The translations under genes and the position numbers were made by a program. This document shows, piece by piece, positions 52,186 to 60,837 of a DNA stretch of 64,000 bases. The notes below the pieces were generated by a model. The model saw only the letters and a list, made by a program, of their open reading frames with translations. It was not told the origin of the DNA and did no database searches. The DNA lies in the NCBI GenBank assembly GCA_002369135.1, contig DFEY01000001.1, forward strand, positions 186,001 through 250,000, in the 5' to 3' direction. Source of the stretch: Lachnospira sp. UBA3790. GTDB taxonomy: Bacteria; Bacillota; Clostridia; Lachnospirales; Lachnospiraceae. Positions within the stretch are counted from its first letter, which is position 1, and the number at the start of each line of letters is the position of its first letter.

Positions 52186-53220
52186 ATGAGAGAAGAATAT
52201 TTCAAAAATACATACAAAGAAATAAGCGAACTGTCAAATACTGAAAAGTGCAGAACCACTTTGATTCAGAACGGCGACACTAATGAATTAGCAGTGAAGA
52301 AAGAAATGCCAGAAGAGATGTTTGAAGTATATTCAGAGCTGGCAAGTATTAATAATGTGGGAATTGTAAATGTTTTAGCTTGCTACACTGAAAACGGTAA
52401 GTGTATTGACATAGAAGAATATGTAAATGGGAAAACACTTGAAACTATTATTAGTGAAGGACAGTGGACCGACAGTGATTATGCAAGATGTATTATGGAT
52501 ATGTGTGACACTTTGACGGAGCTGCATAAAAGAGGGATTATTCATAGAGATATTCAACCAAAGAATGTTATTGTAGATAACAACCATGTAAAACTGATTG
52601 ATTTTGATATTGCAAGAAATAAAAAAGAATCATCTAATAAAGATACGAGGCTTTTAGGTACTCCTGAGTTTGCATCGCCAGAGGCGTATGGATTTTCTCA
52701 AACTGATGAAAGAAGTGATATTTATTCTCTTGGTAAATTATTGCAGATGCTTGTAAAAGATGTGCGCTTTCAATCAATCATAGATAAATGTATACAGATG
52801 GATCCTGAAAATCGCTATCAGTCCACTGGTGAATTGAAAATGGCATTAATGCGTTGCCTCAACCATCCTGAAGTGAAGGGAGCAAAATCATTTATAAGAA
52901 CAGTACCTGGTTTTAGGAGCAATAATGTAGTAAAGAAAATTATAACAATAATTATTTATTGCTTAGTTATCTTGGTATTCACTGGAACTGCACTCCAAGC
53001 AAAAGGAAATGTAGCTGATAAAATTTTATCAGTAATCCTTTTCTATATTTGGATATTTATACCTTATGCATTTCTAATGAACATTGGAAATATAAGTAGC
53101 AAATTAATAAGAGCGAATTACAAAACAAAAACATCAGAGTGGTTAGTAAGAATTGCATTATGTGTAATAAGTTTTATTATTGCATCTGTTATTCTCGGTT
53201 TCTTTATGGGAAAACACTAA
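52186..53220 (+). CDS. membrane-anchored Ser/Thr protein kinase, divergent
   Basis: 344 residues. Kinase domain about 20-220: ATP-anchoring Lys38 (AVKK), catalytic HRDIQPKN (120-127), DFD in place of DFG (139-141) and GTPEFASPE (159-166). The glycine-rich loop is not recognisable and the N-lobe is short. Three to four membrane helices follow (about 247-340), so the kinase faces the cytoplasm at the N-terminus; no PASTA repeats. Divergent from the XRE gene. Substrates might include that regulator or the membrane protein encoded next. Weak Shine-Dalgarno. Confidence 0.85.
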   Translation: MREEYFKNTYKEISELSNTEKCRTTLIQNGDTNELAVKKEMPEEMFEVYSELASINNVGIVNVLACYTENGKCIDIEEYVNGKTLETIISEGQWTDSDYARCIMDMCDTLTELHKRGIIHRDIQPKNVIVDNNHVKLIDFDIARNKKESSNKDTRLLGTPEFASPEAYGFSQTDERSDIYSLGKLLQMLVKDVRFQSIIDKCIQMDPENRYQSTGELKMALMRCLNHPEVKGAKSFIRTVPGFRSNNVVKKIITIIIYCLVILVFTGTALQAKGNVADKILSVILFYIWIFIPYAFLMNIGNISSKLIRANYKTKTSEWLVRIALCVISFIIASVILGFFMGKH

Positions 53221-53259
53221 TTATGCTAAGAGCATAACAATCGTAAAAACGTAAATGAT

Positions 53260-53290
53260 AAAATCTTTCTGTAGAAAGGTTTTATTTTTT
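53260..53290 (+). terminator. terminator after the kinase gene
   Basis: AAAATCTTTC-TGTA-GAAAGGTTTT stem (one G-U) followed by ATTTTTT. Confidence 0.8.
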
Positions 53291-53321
53291 TGAGTAAAAC
53301 AAAGGAACGGAGGAATTATAA

Positions 53322-54008
53322 ATGGATAATAATAATGTAAATGCACACTCAAATCAAAATGCAAATCCAAATGTTAATCCAAGTCAATATGCTCCGATTA
53401 ACAACGGGAAACTAGCGCCAAAGCCAAAGAAACCGCTTTATAAAAAATGGTGGTTTTGGGTAATCATCGGTGTTGTATTATTAATGTTCATTGCTGCAGC
53501 ATCAGGTGGTAATACGAAAGAGGAGACAAGTGTCAGCAATCCAACAGAAGAACAAACGATAGAAACTAAAGCAGCTGAAAAACCTAAAAAAGAAAAAACG
53601 AAGTTTACCGTCGGTGAAACAGCATCAAACGATGGAGTCAAGTATAAGTTTAAGGAAGCTGTAGTATCCCATGGACAAGACTTCAGTCAGCCAGCCAAGG
53701 GAAAAGAATTTGTAATATGTGTTTTTAAGGTAACAAATAAATCTGAAGACAAAATAAATGTAAATGCATTTGACTTTAAAGCATATTGCGATGACAATGC
53801 AGTGGAAGATGAGATTACAGATGGAAACTTAGACTTAGTTGAAAAATATGGAAGCATCTCTGTGAACGATTTAGAGCCTGGAAAGAAAAAGACGGGTTGT
53901 CTAACATATGAGGTTCCTAAGGGATGGAAAAAATTGGAAATTAATACGAAAATTGATGCAGGATTATTTAATAGCAAAGATGTCAAATTTGTTGTGAAAA
54001 ATAAATAG
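53322..54008 (+). CDS. membrane-anchored DUF4352-like protein
   Basis: 228 residues: an Asn-rich N-terminus (1-40), a basic-flanked membrane helix (about 46-62), a Glu/Lys-rich linker and an Ig-like beta domain (about 95-228, containing FVICVFKVTNKSEDKINVNAFDF) of the DUF4352 type. The N-terminus faces the cytoplasm and the domain is outside. Function unknown; the position after the membrane kinase suggests a shared surface-sensing role. CGGAGGAAT precedes the ATG. Confidence 0.78.
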   Translation: MDNNNVNAHSNQNANPNVNPSQYAPINNGKLAPKPKKPLYKKWWFWVIIGVVLLMFIAAASGGNTKEETSVSNPTEEQTIETKAAEKPKKEKTKFTVGETASNDGVKYKFKEAVVSHGQDFSQPAKGKEFVICVFKVTNKSEDKINVNAFDFKAYCDDNAVEDEITDGNLDLVEKYGSISVNDLEPGKKKTGCLTYEVPKGWKKLEINTKIDAGLFNSKDVKFVVKNK

Positions 54009-54029
54009 TTTTGAAAGCGGGAGAGAATA

Positions 54030-54308
54030 ATGAATATTAATCAGAATCAACAACCACAACCAATGCTAAACCAAGGAGGATTGGCATGCCCAGTTTGTGG
54101 AAGCACAAATGTTAACGTACAGATGGTTCAAGGAGACATGAAAACTAGCACAAAAGGAAATGGTTGCCTATGGGGATTAGGAAGAATGCTATTAATATGT
54201 TGTACTTGTGGACTATGGCTTTTGGTAGGAAAACATAAAGCAACATCTACCACAAGGACAACTACTAGGAAAGTTCATGTTTGTCAGAATTGTGGAAATA
54301 CTTGGTAA
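54030..54308 (+). CDS. small zinc-ribbon membrane protein
   Basis: 92 residues. CPVCG (20-24) and CQNCG (86-90) form a split zinc ribbon around a Gly/Lys segment and one hydrophobic helix (LGRMLLICCTCGLWLLVG). Gln-rich N-terminus. Not recognised beyond the zinc-ribbon pattern; 21 bp after the DUF4352-like gene with AAAGCGGGAG upstream, so probably co-transcribed. Confidence 0.72.
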   Translation: MNINQNQQPQPMLNQGGLACPVCGSTNVNVQMVQGDMKTSTKGNGCLWGLGRMLLICCTCGLWLLVGKHKATSTTRTTTRKVHVCQNCGNTW

Positions 54309-54327
54309 AGCAAAATTAAAGAAGTAT

Positions 54328-54361
54328 AAAATGCAACGTCAGATTTGGCGTTGCATTTTTA
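54328..54361 (+). terminator. terminator after the zinc-ribbon gene
   Basis: AAATGCAACG / CGTTGCATTT stem (TCAGATTTGG loop) with T5. Confidence 0.85.
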
Positions 54362-54388
54362 TTGTACAAATGCTAGTGTTTTATTGTT

Positions 54389-54841
54389 ATGAAAGAACAG
54401 TATATGAGAGAGGCTTTGAAGGAAGCTAAAAAAGCAAAAAAACTAAACGAAGTTCCTATAGGTTGTGTAATCGTCAAAGACAACAAAATCATTGGGCGCG
54501 GATACAACCGCAGGATGAAAGACAAGAACACTTTGTCGCACGCGGAACTAAACGCCATCAAGAAGGCTAGCAAGAAACTAAAAGACTGGAGATTGGATGA
54601 TTGCGAGATGTATGTAACTACTGAACCATGTCAGATGTGTTCGGGCGCTATTGTACAAGCAAGAATCAAGAAGGTTTATATTGGATGCATGAATCCAAAG
54701 GCTGGATGCGCAGGTTCTATTATGAACCTACTCCAAGTTGATAAGTTTAATCATCAAGTTGAAATAGAAAGCGGTGTGCTAGAAGAAGAATGCAGTGGCA
54801 TTCTAAAAGATTACTTTAAAGAATTGCGCAATAATAAATAA
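54389..54841 (+). CDS. tadA: tRNA adenosine(34) deaminase
   Basis: 150 residues. Zinc site HAE (51-53) and PCQMC (80-84), with the catalytic Glu53. It converts A34 to inosine in tRNA-Arg(ACG). No clear Shine-Dalgarno precedes ATG 54389. The -35 of the SRP RNA promoter lies inside its last codons, matching the Bacillus-type order tadA - SRP RNA - dnaX. Confidence 0.95.
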   Translation: MKEQYMREALKEAKKAKKLNEVPIGCVIVKDNKIIGRGYNRRMKDKNTLSHAELNAIKKASKKLKDWRLDDCEMYVTTEPCQMCSGAIVQARIKKVYIGCMNPKAGCAGSIMNLLQVDKFNHQVEIESGVLEEECSGILKDYFKELRNNK

Positions 54842-54852
54842 TCGTATATAAT
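54824..54852 (+). promoter_or_regulatory. promoter of the SRP RNA gene
   Basis: TTGCGC (54824-54829), 17-bp spacer, TATAAT (54847-54852). Confidence 0.65.
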
Positions 54853-54858
54853 GATTTA

Positions 54859-55121
54859 GTCGCGCAGCCGGGGAAGTAGCGGATCCCTTTACCTGAAGTC
54901 CGCTTTAGCAGGGGTGATGATTTGCCTCGGGTTTAGATGGTAAGGCTGCCCTTTATAAGCGATGTTGACGTTTGGGTCTTATGCATTAGAACTCTATGAA
55001 CCGTGTCAGGTCAGGAATGAAGCAGCACTAAGTAGATAATTCTAAGTGACATGAGGGTGCCTAGACCGAGTTGGCTGTAGAGGTAACGCTTATGGTTTAC
55101 TCACAAAGCAAGTCGCGCGAT
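54859..55121 (+). ncRNA. ffs: signal recognition particle RNA (long Firmicutes type)
   Basis: About 263 nt with the domain IV signature GTGTCAGGTCAGGAATGAAGC followed by AGCAC. The GGAA tetraloop is closed by A-U instead of the common C-G, a paired change that keeps the stem. The length and complex 5' part fit the Bacillus/Clostridium type with an Alu domain. Ends are estimated from the GCGCG complement at both termini, the upstream promoter and the terminator. Confidence 0.92.
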
Positions 55122-55124
55122 ATT

Positions 55125-55159
55125 AAAAAAAGTAGGATGAAGTATCATCCTACTTTTTT
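55125..55159 (+). terminator. terminator of the SRP RNA gene
   Basis: AAAAAAGTAGGATGA / TCATCCTACTTTTTT, AGTA loop. The remaining sequence to 55309 holds a TATATAAT -10 (about 55229) for dnaX and otherwise nothing I recognise. Confidence 0.9.
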
Positions 55160-55309
55160 AGTGCAAAAAGGCCCTAATTTCGTCAAAAAAGCCGTTTTTC
55201 TATCTTGAATGAGACCCCAGAATATTATATAATACTTCCAAAGGTGTGTGCGCAGGTCAAAATTGCTACAACACCGATAAATTAAGGGGTTTTTAAGGAA
55301 AGGGACGTC

Positions 55310-56920
55310 ATGTCTTATCAAGCATTATATAGAAAATTTAGACCTAATACTTTTGACGAAGTAAAGGGACAAGACCATATAGTTACGACTCTTAAAAATC
55401 AGATTAATTCTGATAGAATAGGACACGCTTACCTTTTCTGTGGAACACGTGGAACAGGTAAAACTAGTGTGGCTAAAATTTTGGCGCGCGCGGTTAACTG
55501 TGAAAACCCAGTGGACGGAAGTCCTTGTATGGAGTGCGAGACTTGTAAGACTTCAGAGGGCGGAAGTGCTCCTAACATTATCGAGATGGATGCCGCATCT
55601 AACAACGGTGTGGATGATGTAAGACAAATTATTGAAGAAATTCAGTACTCACCAACAGTGGGTAAATATACAGTATATATTATTGACGAGGTACATATGT
55701 TGTCTGGTCCAGCGTTTAACGCACTTTTGAAAACGCTAGAAGAACCGCCAGCATATGTTATTTTTATACTTGCAACAACGGAACCTCATAAGATTCCAGT
55801 TACTATTCTTTCTAGATGTCAGCGATATGATTTCAAGCGTATTTCTATAGAGACTATCGTAGACAGACTACAGGAGTTGATGGACAAAGAGGGAATAAGT
55901 GTAGGTGAAAAAGCGCTTCGCTACATTGCAAAAGTAGCTGACGGCTCTATGCGTGATGCACTAAGTTTGCTTGATCAGTGCATAGCATTCTACTCAGACC
56001 AGGAGCTCACATACGAAAATGTGTTAGAAGTTTTGGGTGCTGTGGATAGTGAAGTGTTCAGTCGCTTGATTAGATGTATTATTCAAGGCGATGTTGCAAG
56101 CACTATGAAGATTTTAGACGAGGTTGTTATCCAAGGTCGCGAGCTTGGTCAGTTTGTAAATGACTTCATCTGGTATTTGAGAAATCTTATGCTCGTCAAA
56201 GGGTCAGAAGATGCCATGGAAGTGATTGATGCTCCAATGGAGAGAATCGAAGCGCTTAAAGAAGAGTCAGAAATGGTAGATAATGAATCTGTTATGAGAT
56301 ATATCAGAGTACTATCAGAGACAGCTGCGCAGATTAAATATTCAGATCAAAAGAGAGTGCTTCTTGAGATTGCACTTATCAAACTTAACACTCCAGCCAT
56401 GGAGAACGATTACGAATCATTAGTAAACAGAATTTCAGTTTTGGAAAACAAAATTGAAAGTGGAAATATAAAAGTAGATGCTGCTCCAATTAGAAGAGCA
56501 AATGCTGAAGTGGTTACAAATGGTAATCCTTTGCCGGAGGCGGATGAACCAGCGGATGCGCCAAAGGAAGAACCAGAGGAAGCAGTAGAAAAGGCTGTGC
56601 CAGAAGATGTTCAATATGTGGCTGACAACTGGAATATGGTTCTAAATCACATGAGTCCTTTGGAGAAGGCTAATTTTAGAAAAGTCTCACTTGCAGTTAA
56701 AGGTGAAGATACATTGCTTATTGTGTTTGAGCCTAATGACATAATGTTTGGTGAGTGTAATACTATAGAGATGATAGACATGATTAATACCATAATAAAA
56801 GAACAGATTAAAAAAGATGTTCAAGTTGAGATGACTCAAAAGAAATCAAATGGTAATGAAAACTATTTTCAGATTATTTCATCTAAAATAGATCTAGAAA
56901 TCGAGGAGGAAGATTTTTAA
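55310..56920 (+). CDS. dnaX: DNA polymerase III subunit gamma/tau
   Basis: 536 residues. Walker A GTRGTGKT (45-52), zinc Cys 64, 73, 76, 79, Walker B VYIIDEVHML and sensor SRCQRYDF. The clamp-loader ATPase region is followed by a collar and a Glu/Pro-rich linker (about 400-430) with a short tau tail. Loads the sliding clamp. GGAAAGGGA precedes ATG 55310. Its stop codon shares one base with the ybaB start. Confidence 0.96.
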   Translation: MSYQALYRKFRPNTFDEVKGQDHIVTTLKNQINSDRIGHAYLFCGTRGTGKTSVAKILARAVNCENPVDGSPCMECETCKTSEGGSAPNIIEMDAASNNGVDDVRQIIEEIQYSPTVGKYTVYIIDEVHMLSGPAFNALLKTLEEPPAYVIFILATTEPHKIPVTILSRCQRYDFKRISIETIVDRLQELMDKEGISVGEKALRYIAKVADGSMRDALSLLDQCIAFYSDQELTYENVLEVLGAVDSEVFSRLIRCIIQGDVASTMKILDEVVIQGRELGQFVNDFIWYLRNLMLVKGSEDAMEVIDAPMERIEALKEESEMVDNESVMRYIRVLSETAAQIKYSDQKRVLLEIALIKLNTPAMENDYESLVNRISVLENKIESGNIKVDAAPIRRANAEVVTNGNPLPEADEPADAPKEEPEEAVEKAVPEDVQYVADNWNMVLNHMSPLEKANFRKVSLAVKGEDTLLIVFEPNDIMFGECNTIEMIDMINTIIKEQIKKDVQVEMTQKKSNGNENYFQIISSKIDLEIEEEDF

Positions 56921-57258
56921 TGGCTAAGAAAGGCGGATTCCCAGGCGGTATGCCAGCTAACATGGGAAATTTAATGAAACAAGCTCAGAAGATGCAGCAG
57001 CAGATGGCTGAGGCTCAGGAAGAACTAGAGGCTAGTGAATTCACAGCATCAGCAGGCGGCGGCGTTGTTGAAGTAACGGTGGGCGGAAACAAAGAAATTA
57101 AAAATATTAAGATAGATCCAGATGTAGTTGACCCAGAAGATGTTGAGACATTGGAGGATTTGGTGACTGCAGCTGTGAACGAAGCTATCAGAAAGATGGA
57201 AGAGCAGACCCAGGAAGAAATGTCAAAGATTACTGGCGGAATGGGTGGCTTATTCTAA
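56920..57258 (+). CDS. YbaB/EbfC nucleoid-associated protein
   Basis: 112 residues with the YbaB pattern (LMKQAQKMQQQMAEAQEELE; GGGVVEVTVGGNKEIKNIKIDP). Small DNA-binding dimer encoded between dnaX and recR, as in many bacteria. One-base overlap with dnaX gives translational coupling; GAGGAGGA lies upstream. Gly/Met-rich ends. Confidence 0.95.
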   Translation: MAKKGGFPGGMPANMGNLMKQAQKMQQQMAEAQEELEASEFTASAGGGVVEVTVGGNKEIKNIKIDPDVVDPEDVETLEDLVTAAVNEAIRKMEEQTQEEMSKITGGMGGLF

Positions 57259-57267
57259 GGAGCGAAA

Positions 57268-57864
57268 GTGGATTACTATAGTGGTTATATTACAAAGTTA
57301 ATAGATGAATTATCAAGCCTTCCTGGAGTTGGTTCTAAAACTGCGGGTAGACTTGCTTTTCATATATTGGATATGCCTACGGATGAAGTGGAAGGTTTGG
57401 CGAATGCTTTGGTTGAGGCAAAGAAGAACGTGAAGTTTTGTAAATGCTGCCAGACTTTGACGGACCAAGAGATTTGTCCTATTTGTAGCAGTGATGAACG
57501 TGACCAAAAAACTATCATGGTTGTTGAGACTACAAAGGATATGGCCGCTTACGAGAGCGTGGGTGAGTACAAAGGCGTTTATCATGTTTTACATGGAGCT
57601 ATCAACCCGATGGCCGGCATCACTCAAAACGATATCCGCCTCAAAGAATTATTCGAGCGCTTGAAAGACGATGTGGACGAAGTTATTATCGCTACAAACT
57701 CAAGCGTGGAAGGTGAAGCTACAGCTATGTATATAAGCAAAGTGGTTAAACCTCTTGGAATTAAGGTCACAAGAATTGCCAGTGGTGTTCCAGTAGGTGG
57801 AGATTTAGAGTGTATTGACAATGTAACATTACTTCGTGCTTTGCAAGGACGTGTAACTATATAA
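57268..57864 (+). CDS. recR: recombination protein RecR
   Basis: 198 residues from GTG 57268 (AAGGAGCG upstream). HhH N-terminus (LPGVGSKTAGRLAFHIL), Cys4 zinc finger (FCKCCQTLTDQEICPIC), Toprim domain (IMVVETTKDM; IIATNSSVEGEATAMYI). Acts with RecF/RecO in loading RecA at gaps. Confidence 0.97.
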   Translation: MDYYSGYITKLIDELSSLPGVGSKTAGRLAFHILDMPTDEVEGLANALVEAKKNVKFCKCCQTLTDQEICPICSSDERDQKTIMVVETTKDMAAYESVGEYKGVYHVLHGAINPMAGITQNDIRLKELFERLKDDVDEVIIATNSSVEGEATAMYISKVVKPLGIKVTRIASGVPVGGDLECIDNVTLLRALQGRVTI

Positions 57865-57882
57865 TCTTAAGAGGAATTGAAA

Positions 57883-60825
57883 ATGGGAAAAGTAGAACAA
57901 GACGGAAAAATTGAACAATTTAAAGCTGCTATGAACAACAGGGATTACGACACTGCAGTACAGATTGCAGACACTCTTGATATTAAACATATCAGAGACA
58001 ACAATATGCTCAGTTTGATTGCGGATGCATATGAACTGTCAAACGATTATGAATTAGCAAAGCAAGTTCTTCTTTACGCGTATGAGAATACAAAAGCAGG
58101 AAGACACTTAGCTTACAGACTATGTCTTGTTTCGATTAAGAATGGGGAGATTGACGAAGCTGAAGAGTATTATGAGGACTTTGTCGAGATGGCGCCAAAG
58201 GATACAGGTCGCTATGTACTTAAATACAAAATGGCAGAAGCCCTAAACAAACCAAAAGATGAGTTAATCAAAATTTTGGAAGACTATGTAAATATTGACA
58301 TGGAAGAAAAGTGGGCTTACGAGCTCGCAAAACTATATAAAGAAACTGGAGATACAGCAAAGTGTGTTGAATTATGTGATGAGATGGGCCTTTGGTTTTC
58401 TGAGGGACGCTATATCAAAAAGGCTATGGAACTCAAGAAGTCTATTCAGCCTCTTAACATCACTCAGCAGCAGTTGTTGGACAAGGAAGATCCAGTGGAG
58501 GAGGAAGAAGTGGTTGAAAAGCCAAAGAGTGAACCTCATGTTTCAAAGAGTCCAATAGAATCCATTATGGAGAAGCAGCCTGAACGCACTCCATATGAAG
58601 AACCAGAACAACCAAAGAGCTTTGGTATCGACTTGAGCAAAGAAGAACCAAAGTCATTTAAGCCTGGCTTGGATAAACCTTTGGGCGAGTCGAGTTTCGA
58701 GAATGAGCGACAAAATGAATATAAACCTTCATTCGATATTACTGAAATCAAAGTGGCAGATGAGCCAAAGATTCAGCCAGAAAGTATTTTGACTGCTCAG
58801 CCTGTCGAAGAAGGTCCTCAACAAATGAGTTTCTTTAATGATGACTCGCCATCTAACAATAAATATGATGAGCCAAAGGAAACTCCAACTTTTGAAAAGC
58901 CTGATTTCCTTAAAGAAGAGAATATGCCAGATATGTCTGAAGCACCAGCAGAGGAACCTTTGCCGGGCGTTGATGATGTAGAGGATATGCTTAAGTCTCT
59001 TCAGGAGAGAGGAATCTTAGGAGCAGACACTGTGAACAAAGCAGTGAATGCCATAAATAGTGATACTCATCAGATCGAGGAAGAACTAAAAGAAGAAGTT
59101 GACAGTATTATGAGCGAGCAGGAAGAAGAACCAGAGGTTGAAATTCCAGAAGAGCCTGTGACAAAGGCAGAGGATTTTGAAAAACCACAGAATAGATACA
59201 CGAGAGAAGAGCCGGAAGAAATTGAACCAATAGTTCCAGATATGGCGAGCAATTTCTCTGAAGATGATGATGTGGCAGAGAAAATCATTCAAGGAAAAGA
59301 TTTCACTCAGCCTGATATCCCTGAACTAGACGATGCAGAGGACAGCAAATTCCACACTGTTCAGGTTGGAAACAAGTGGGAGGCTGATGATGAAAGTGAA
59401 ACTGAGAGTAACTTGGTAGAAGATTCTGACAGAGCACCAGTGGAAGCTGGAGTTTTAGATGATTTTGAACCAGAAAAAGAAATTAGTTTGGAAGATGGAG
59501 CTACAAAAGAAGTGGGTGATGTTTTGGCGAAGCCTACAGAGGTTATGCCTGATAGTGATGAACTAGAAAGAGAAAGCAAGAAACCTATCCAGGCAGCGAA
59601 AGTTTTGGATGAGGCAGTGAAGCCTACTAGCGAACAACCAAAGGATGTTCCAGTGTTTGATTTGTCTGGAGAGTACACTACTCAGGACAACAGCGAACTA
59701 GAAGCAGAAGCACCTGTAGCTGAGCCTACACCTGAAGTAGAACAGAATCAGGCGCCAGTAGCCGATGACAAACTTGAGCCAACTCCAAAGATTGAAAAAG
59801 TTCTAAAAGAGAGCAATAAATCTTCAGCAAATATCGATATGATTTCTGGAGAGACTCCTGATAATAAACCTGAAGAACAGATGGGAGCGCCAAAGGAAGA
59901 ACCTAAGACAGAGCTAAAAGAAGAACCTAAGGCTGAAGTAAAAGAAGAACCTGAAGAGAAGGCGGAAGATTTAGGAGCAACTAAGGTGGTTGATGTTCCT
60001 GTCAAAAAAGAATTAAAACATAAGATGCGCAAGGAGAAGAAAAAAGAACTAAACACTCAGCGCGTTAAATTTGATGTAGAAGATAGTGATATGGCTGTAT
60101 TCGGCAACTACTTAAATGTAGAAGGTCTAGAGGATGCAGTTAAAAAAGTTTGTAACGACCTTATTAAGAAGTTTACAGGACAAGAAGACACTAATGCTAA
60201 TGTCATTGTTATGGGAGATGAGAAGACCGGAAAAACAACAATGGCTATCGAAATCATTAAGCTTATTAATAAGAAGAGTGAAAGAAGAAACAGAAAGATT
60301 GCCAAGATTAGCGCAAGCACTTTAAACAGAAAAGGATTTGCTAGCGTTCTAGGAAAAATTAAAGGATGCGATCTGATTATTGAGAATGGTCATGAAATAC
60401 ATCCAACTACTATCCAGGAAATTGTGAAGGCTCTTTCTCCAAATACTACAGATTCAATTATTATCTTAGAAGCAGAGACTGAACCTATGGAAGAACTACT
60501 TTCATCAACAGTTGGTCTAGGACAGGCATTCACTCATATTGTTAGAATTAAGCAGTACAACATCCGCGAGTGGGTAGCGTATGGAAGTGAGTATGCAAAG
60601 ACTCAAGGATATAAACTAGATGAGGTGGCAGAATTAGCATTATTTAAATCTATAGATGATGCATTCGGCGCCCACAAAGGAATTAGCAGACTAGATGTAG
60701 AAGAAATCATCGACAAAGCTATTGCAAGAAGCGATAGATTTGGAAAGAAACTGTTTGGTTCGAAGAAAGATGACGAGGGACTCAAACTTTTAGATGAGTC
60801 AGATTTTAATATAAATTTAAAGTAG
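57883..60825 (+). CDS. 980-residue protein: TPR-like N-terminus, acidic disordered middle, C-terminal P-loop domain
   Basis: Start ATG 57883 follows AAGAGGA at 57869; TTG 57877 is less likely. Residues 1-200 are helical with TPR-like repeats (YELAKQVLLYAYENTKAGR; DTAKCVELCDEMG). Residues about 205-740 are low-complexity and rich in Glu, Pro, Lys and Asp with KEEPK-type repeats, probably disordered. The last 240 residues hold a P-loop, GDEKTGKT (778-785), with candidate Walker B strands (CDLIIENG; SIIILEAE), resembling an AAA-type fold. Not recognised as a known family. It lies 18 bp after recR and 12 bp before the transketolase genes, so it may belong to the dnaX operon. Cytoplasmic; no membrane helix. 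Confidence 0.75.
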   Translation: MGKVEQDGKIEQFKAAMNNRDYDTAVQIADTLDIKHIRDNNMLSLIADAYELSNDYELAKQVLLYAYENTKAGRHLAYRLCLVSIKNGEIDEAEEYYEDFVEMAPKDTGRYVLKYKMAEALNKPKDELIKILEDYVNIDMEEKWAYELAKLYKETGDTAKCVELCDEMGLWFSEGRYIKKAMELKKSIQPLNITQQQLLDKEDPVEEEEVVEKPKSEPHVSKSPIESIMEKQPERTPYEEPEQPKSFGIDLSKEEPKSFKPGLDKPLGESSFENERQNEYKPSFDITEIKVADEPKIQPESILTAQPVEEGPQQMSFFNDDSPSNNKYDEPKETPTFEKPDFLKEENMPDMSEAPAEEPLPGVDDVEDMLKSLQERGILGADTVNKAVNAINSDTHQIEEELKEEVDSIMSEQEEEPEVEIPEEPVTKAEDFEKPQNRYTREEPEEIEPIVPDMASNFSEDDDVAEKIIQGKDFTQPDIPELDDAEDSKFHTVQVGNKWEADDESETESNLVEDSDRAPVEAGVLDDFEPEKEISLEDGATKEVGDVLAKPTEVMPDSDELERESKKPIQAAKVLDEAVKPTSEQPKDVPVFDLSGEYTTQDNSELEAEAPVAEPTPEVEQNQAPVADDKLEPTPKIEKVLKESNKSSANIDMISGETPDNKPEEQMGAPKEEPKTELKEEPKAEVKEEPEEKAEDLGATKVVDVPVKKELKHKMRKEKKKELNTQRVKFDVEDSDMAVFGNYLNVEGLEDAVKKVCNDLIKKFTGQEDTNANVIVMGDEKTGKTTMAIEIIKLINKKSERRNRKIAKISASTLNRKGFASVLGKIKGCDLIIENGHEIHPTTIQEIVKALSPNTTDSIIILEAETEPMEELLSSTVGLGQAFTHIVRIKQYNIREWVAYGSEYAKTQGYKLDEVAELALFKSIDDAFGAHKGISRLDVEEIIDKAIARSDRFGKKLFGSKKDDEGLKLLDESDFNINLK

Positions 60826-60837
60826 AGAGGAAAAGCG

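Noticed and set aside
54420..54841. TadA as a cytidine deaminase or antiphage deaminase
   Set aside because: Length, the HAE/PCxxC pattern and the tadA-SRP RNA-dnaX order fit the housekeeping tRNA enzyme.
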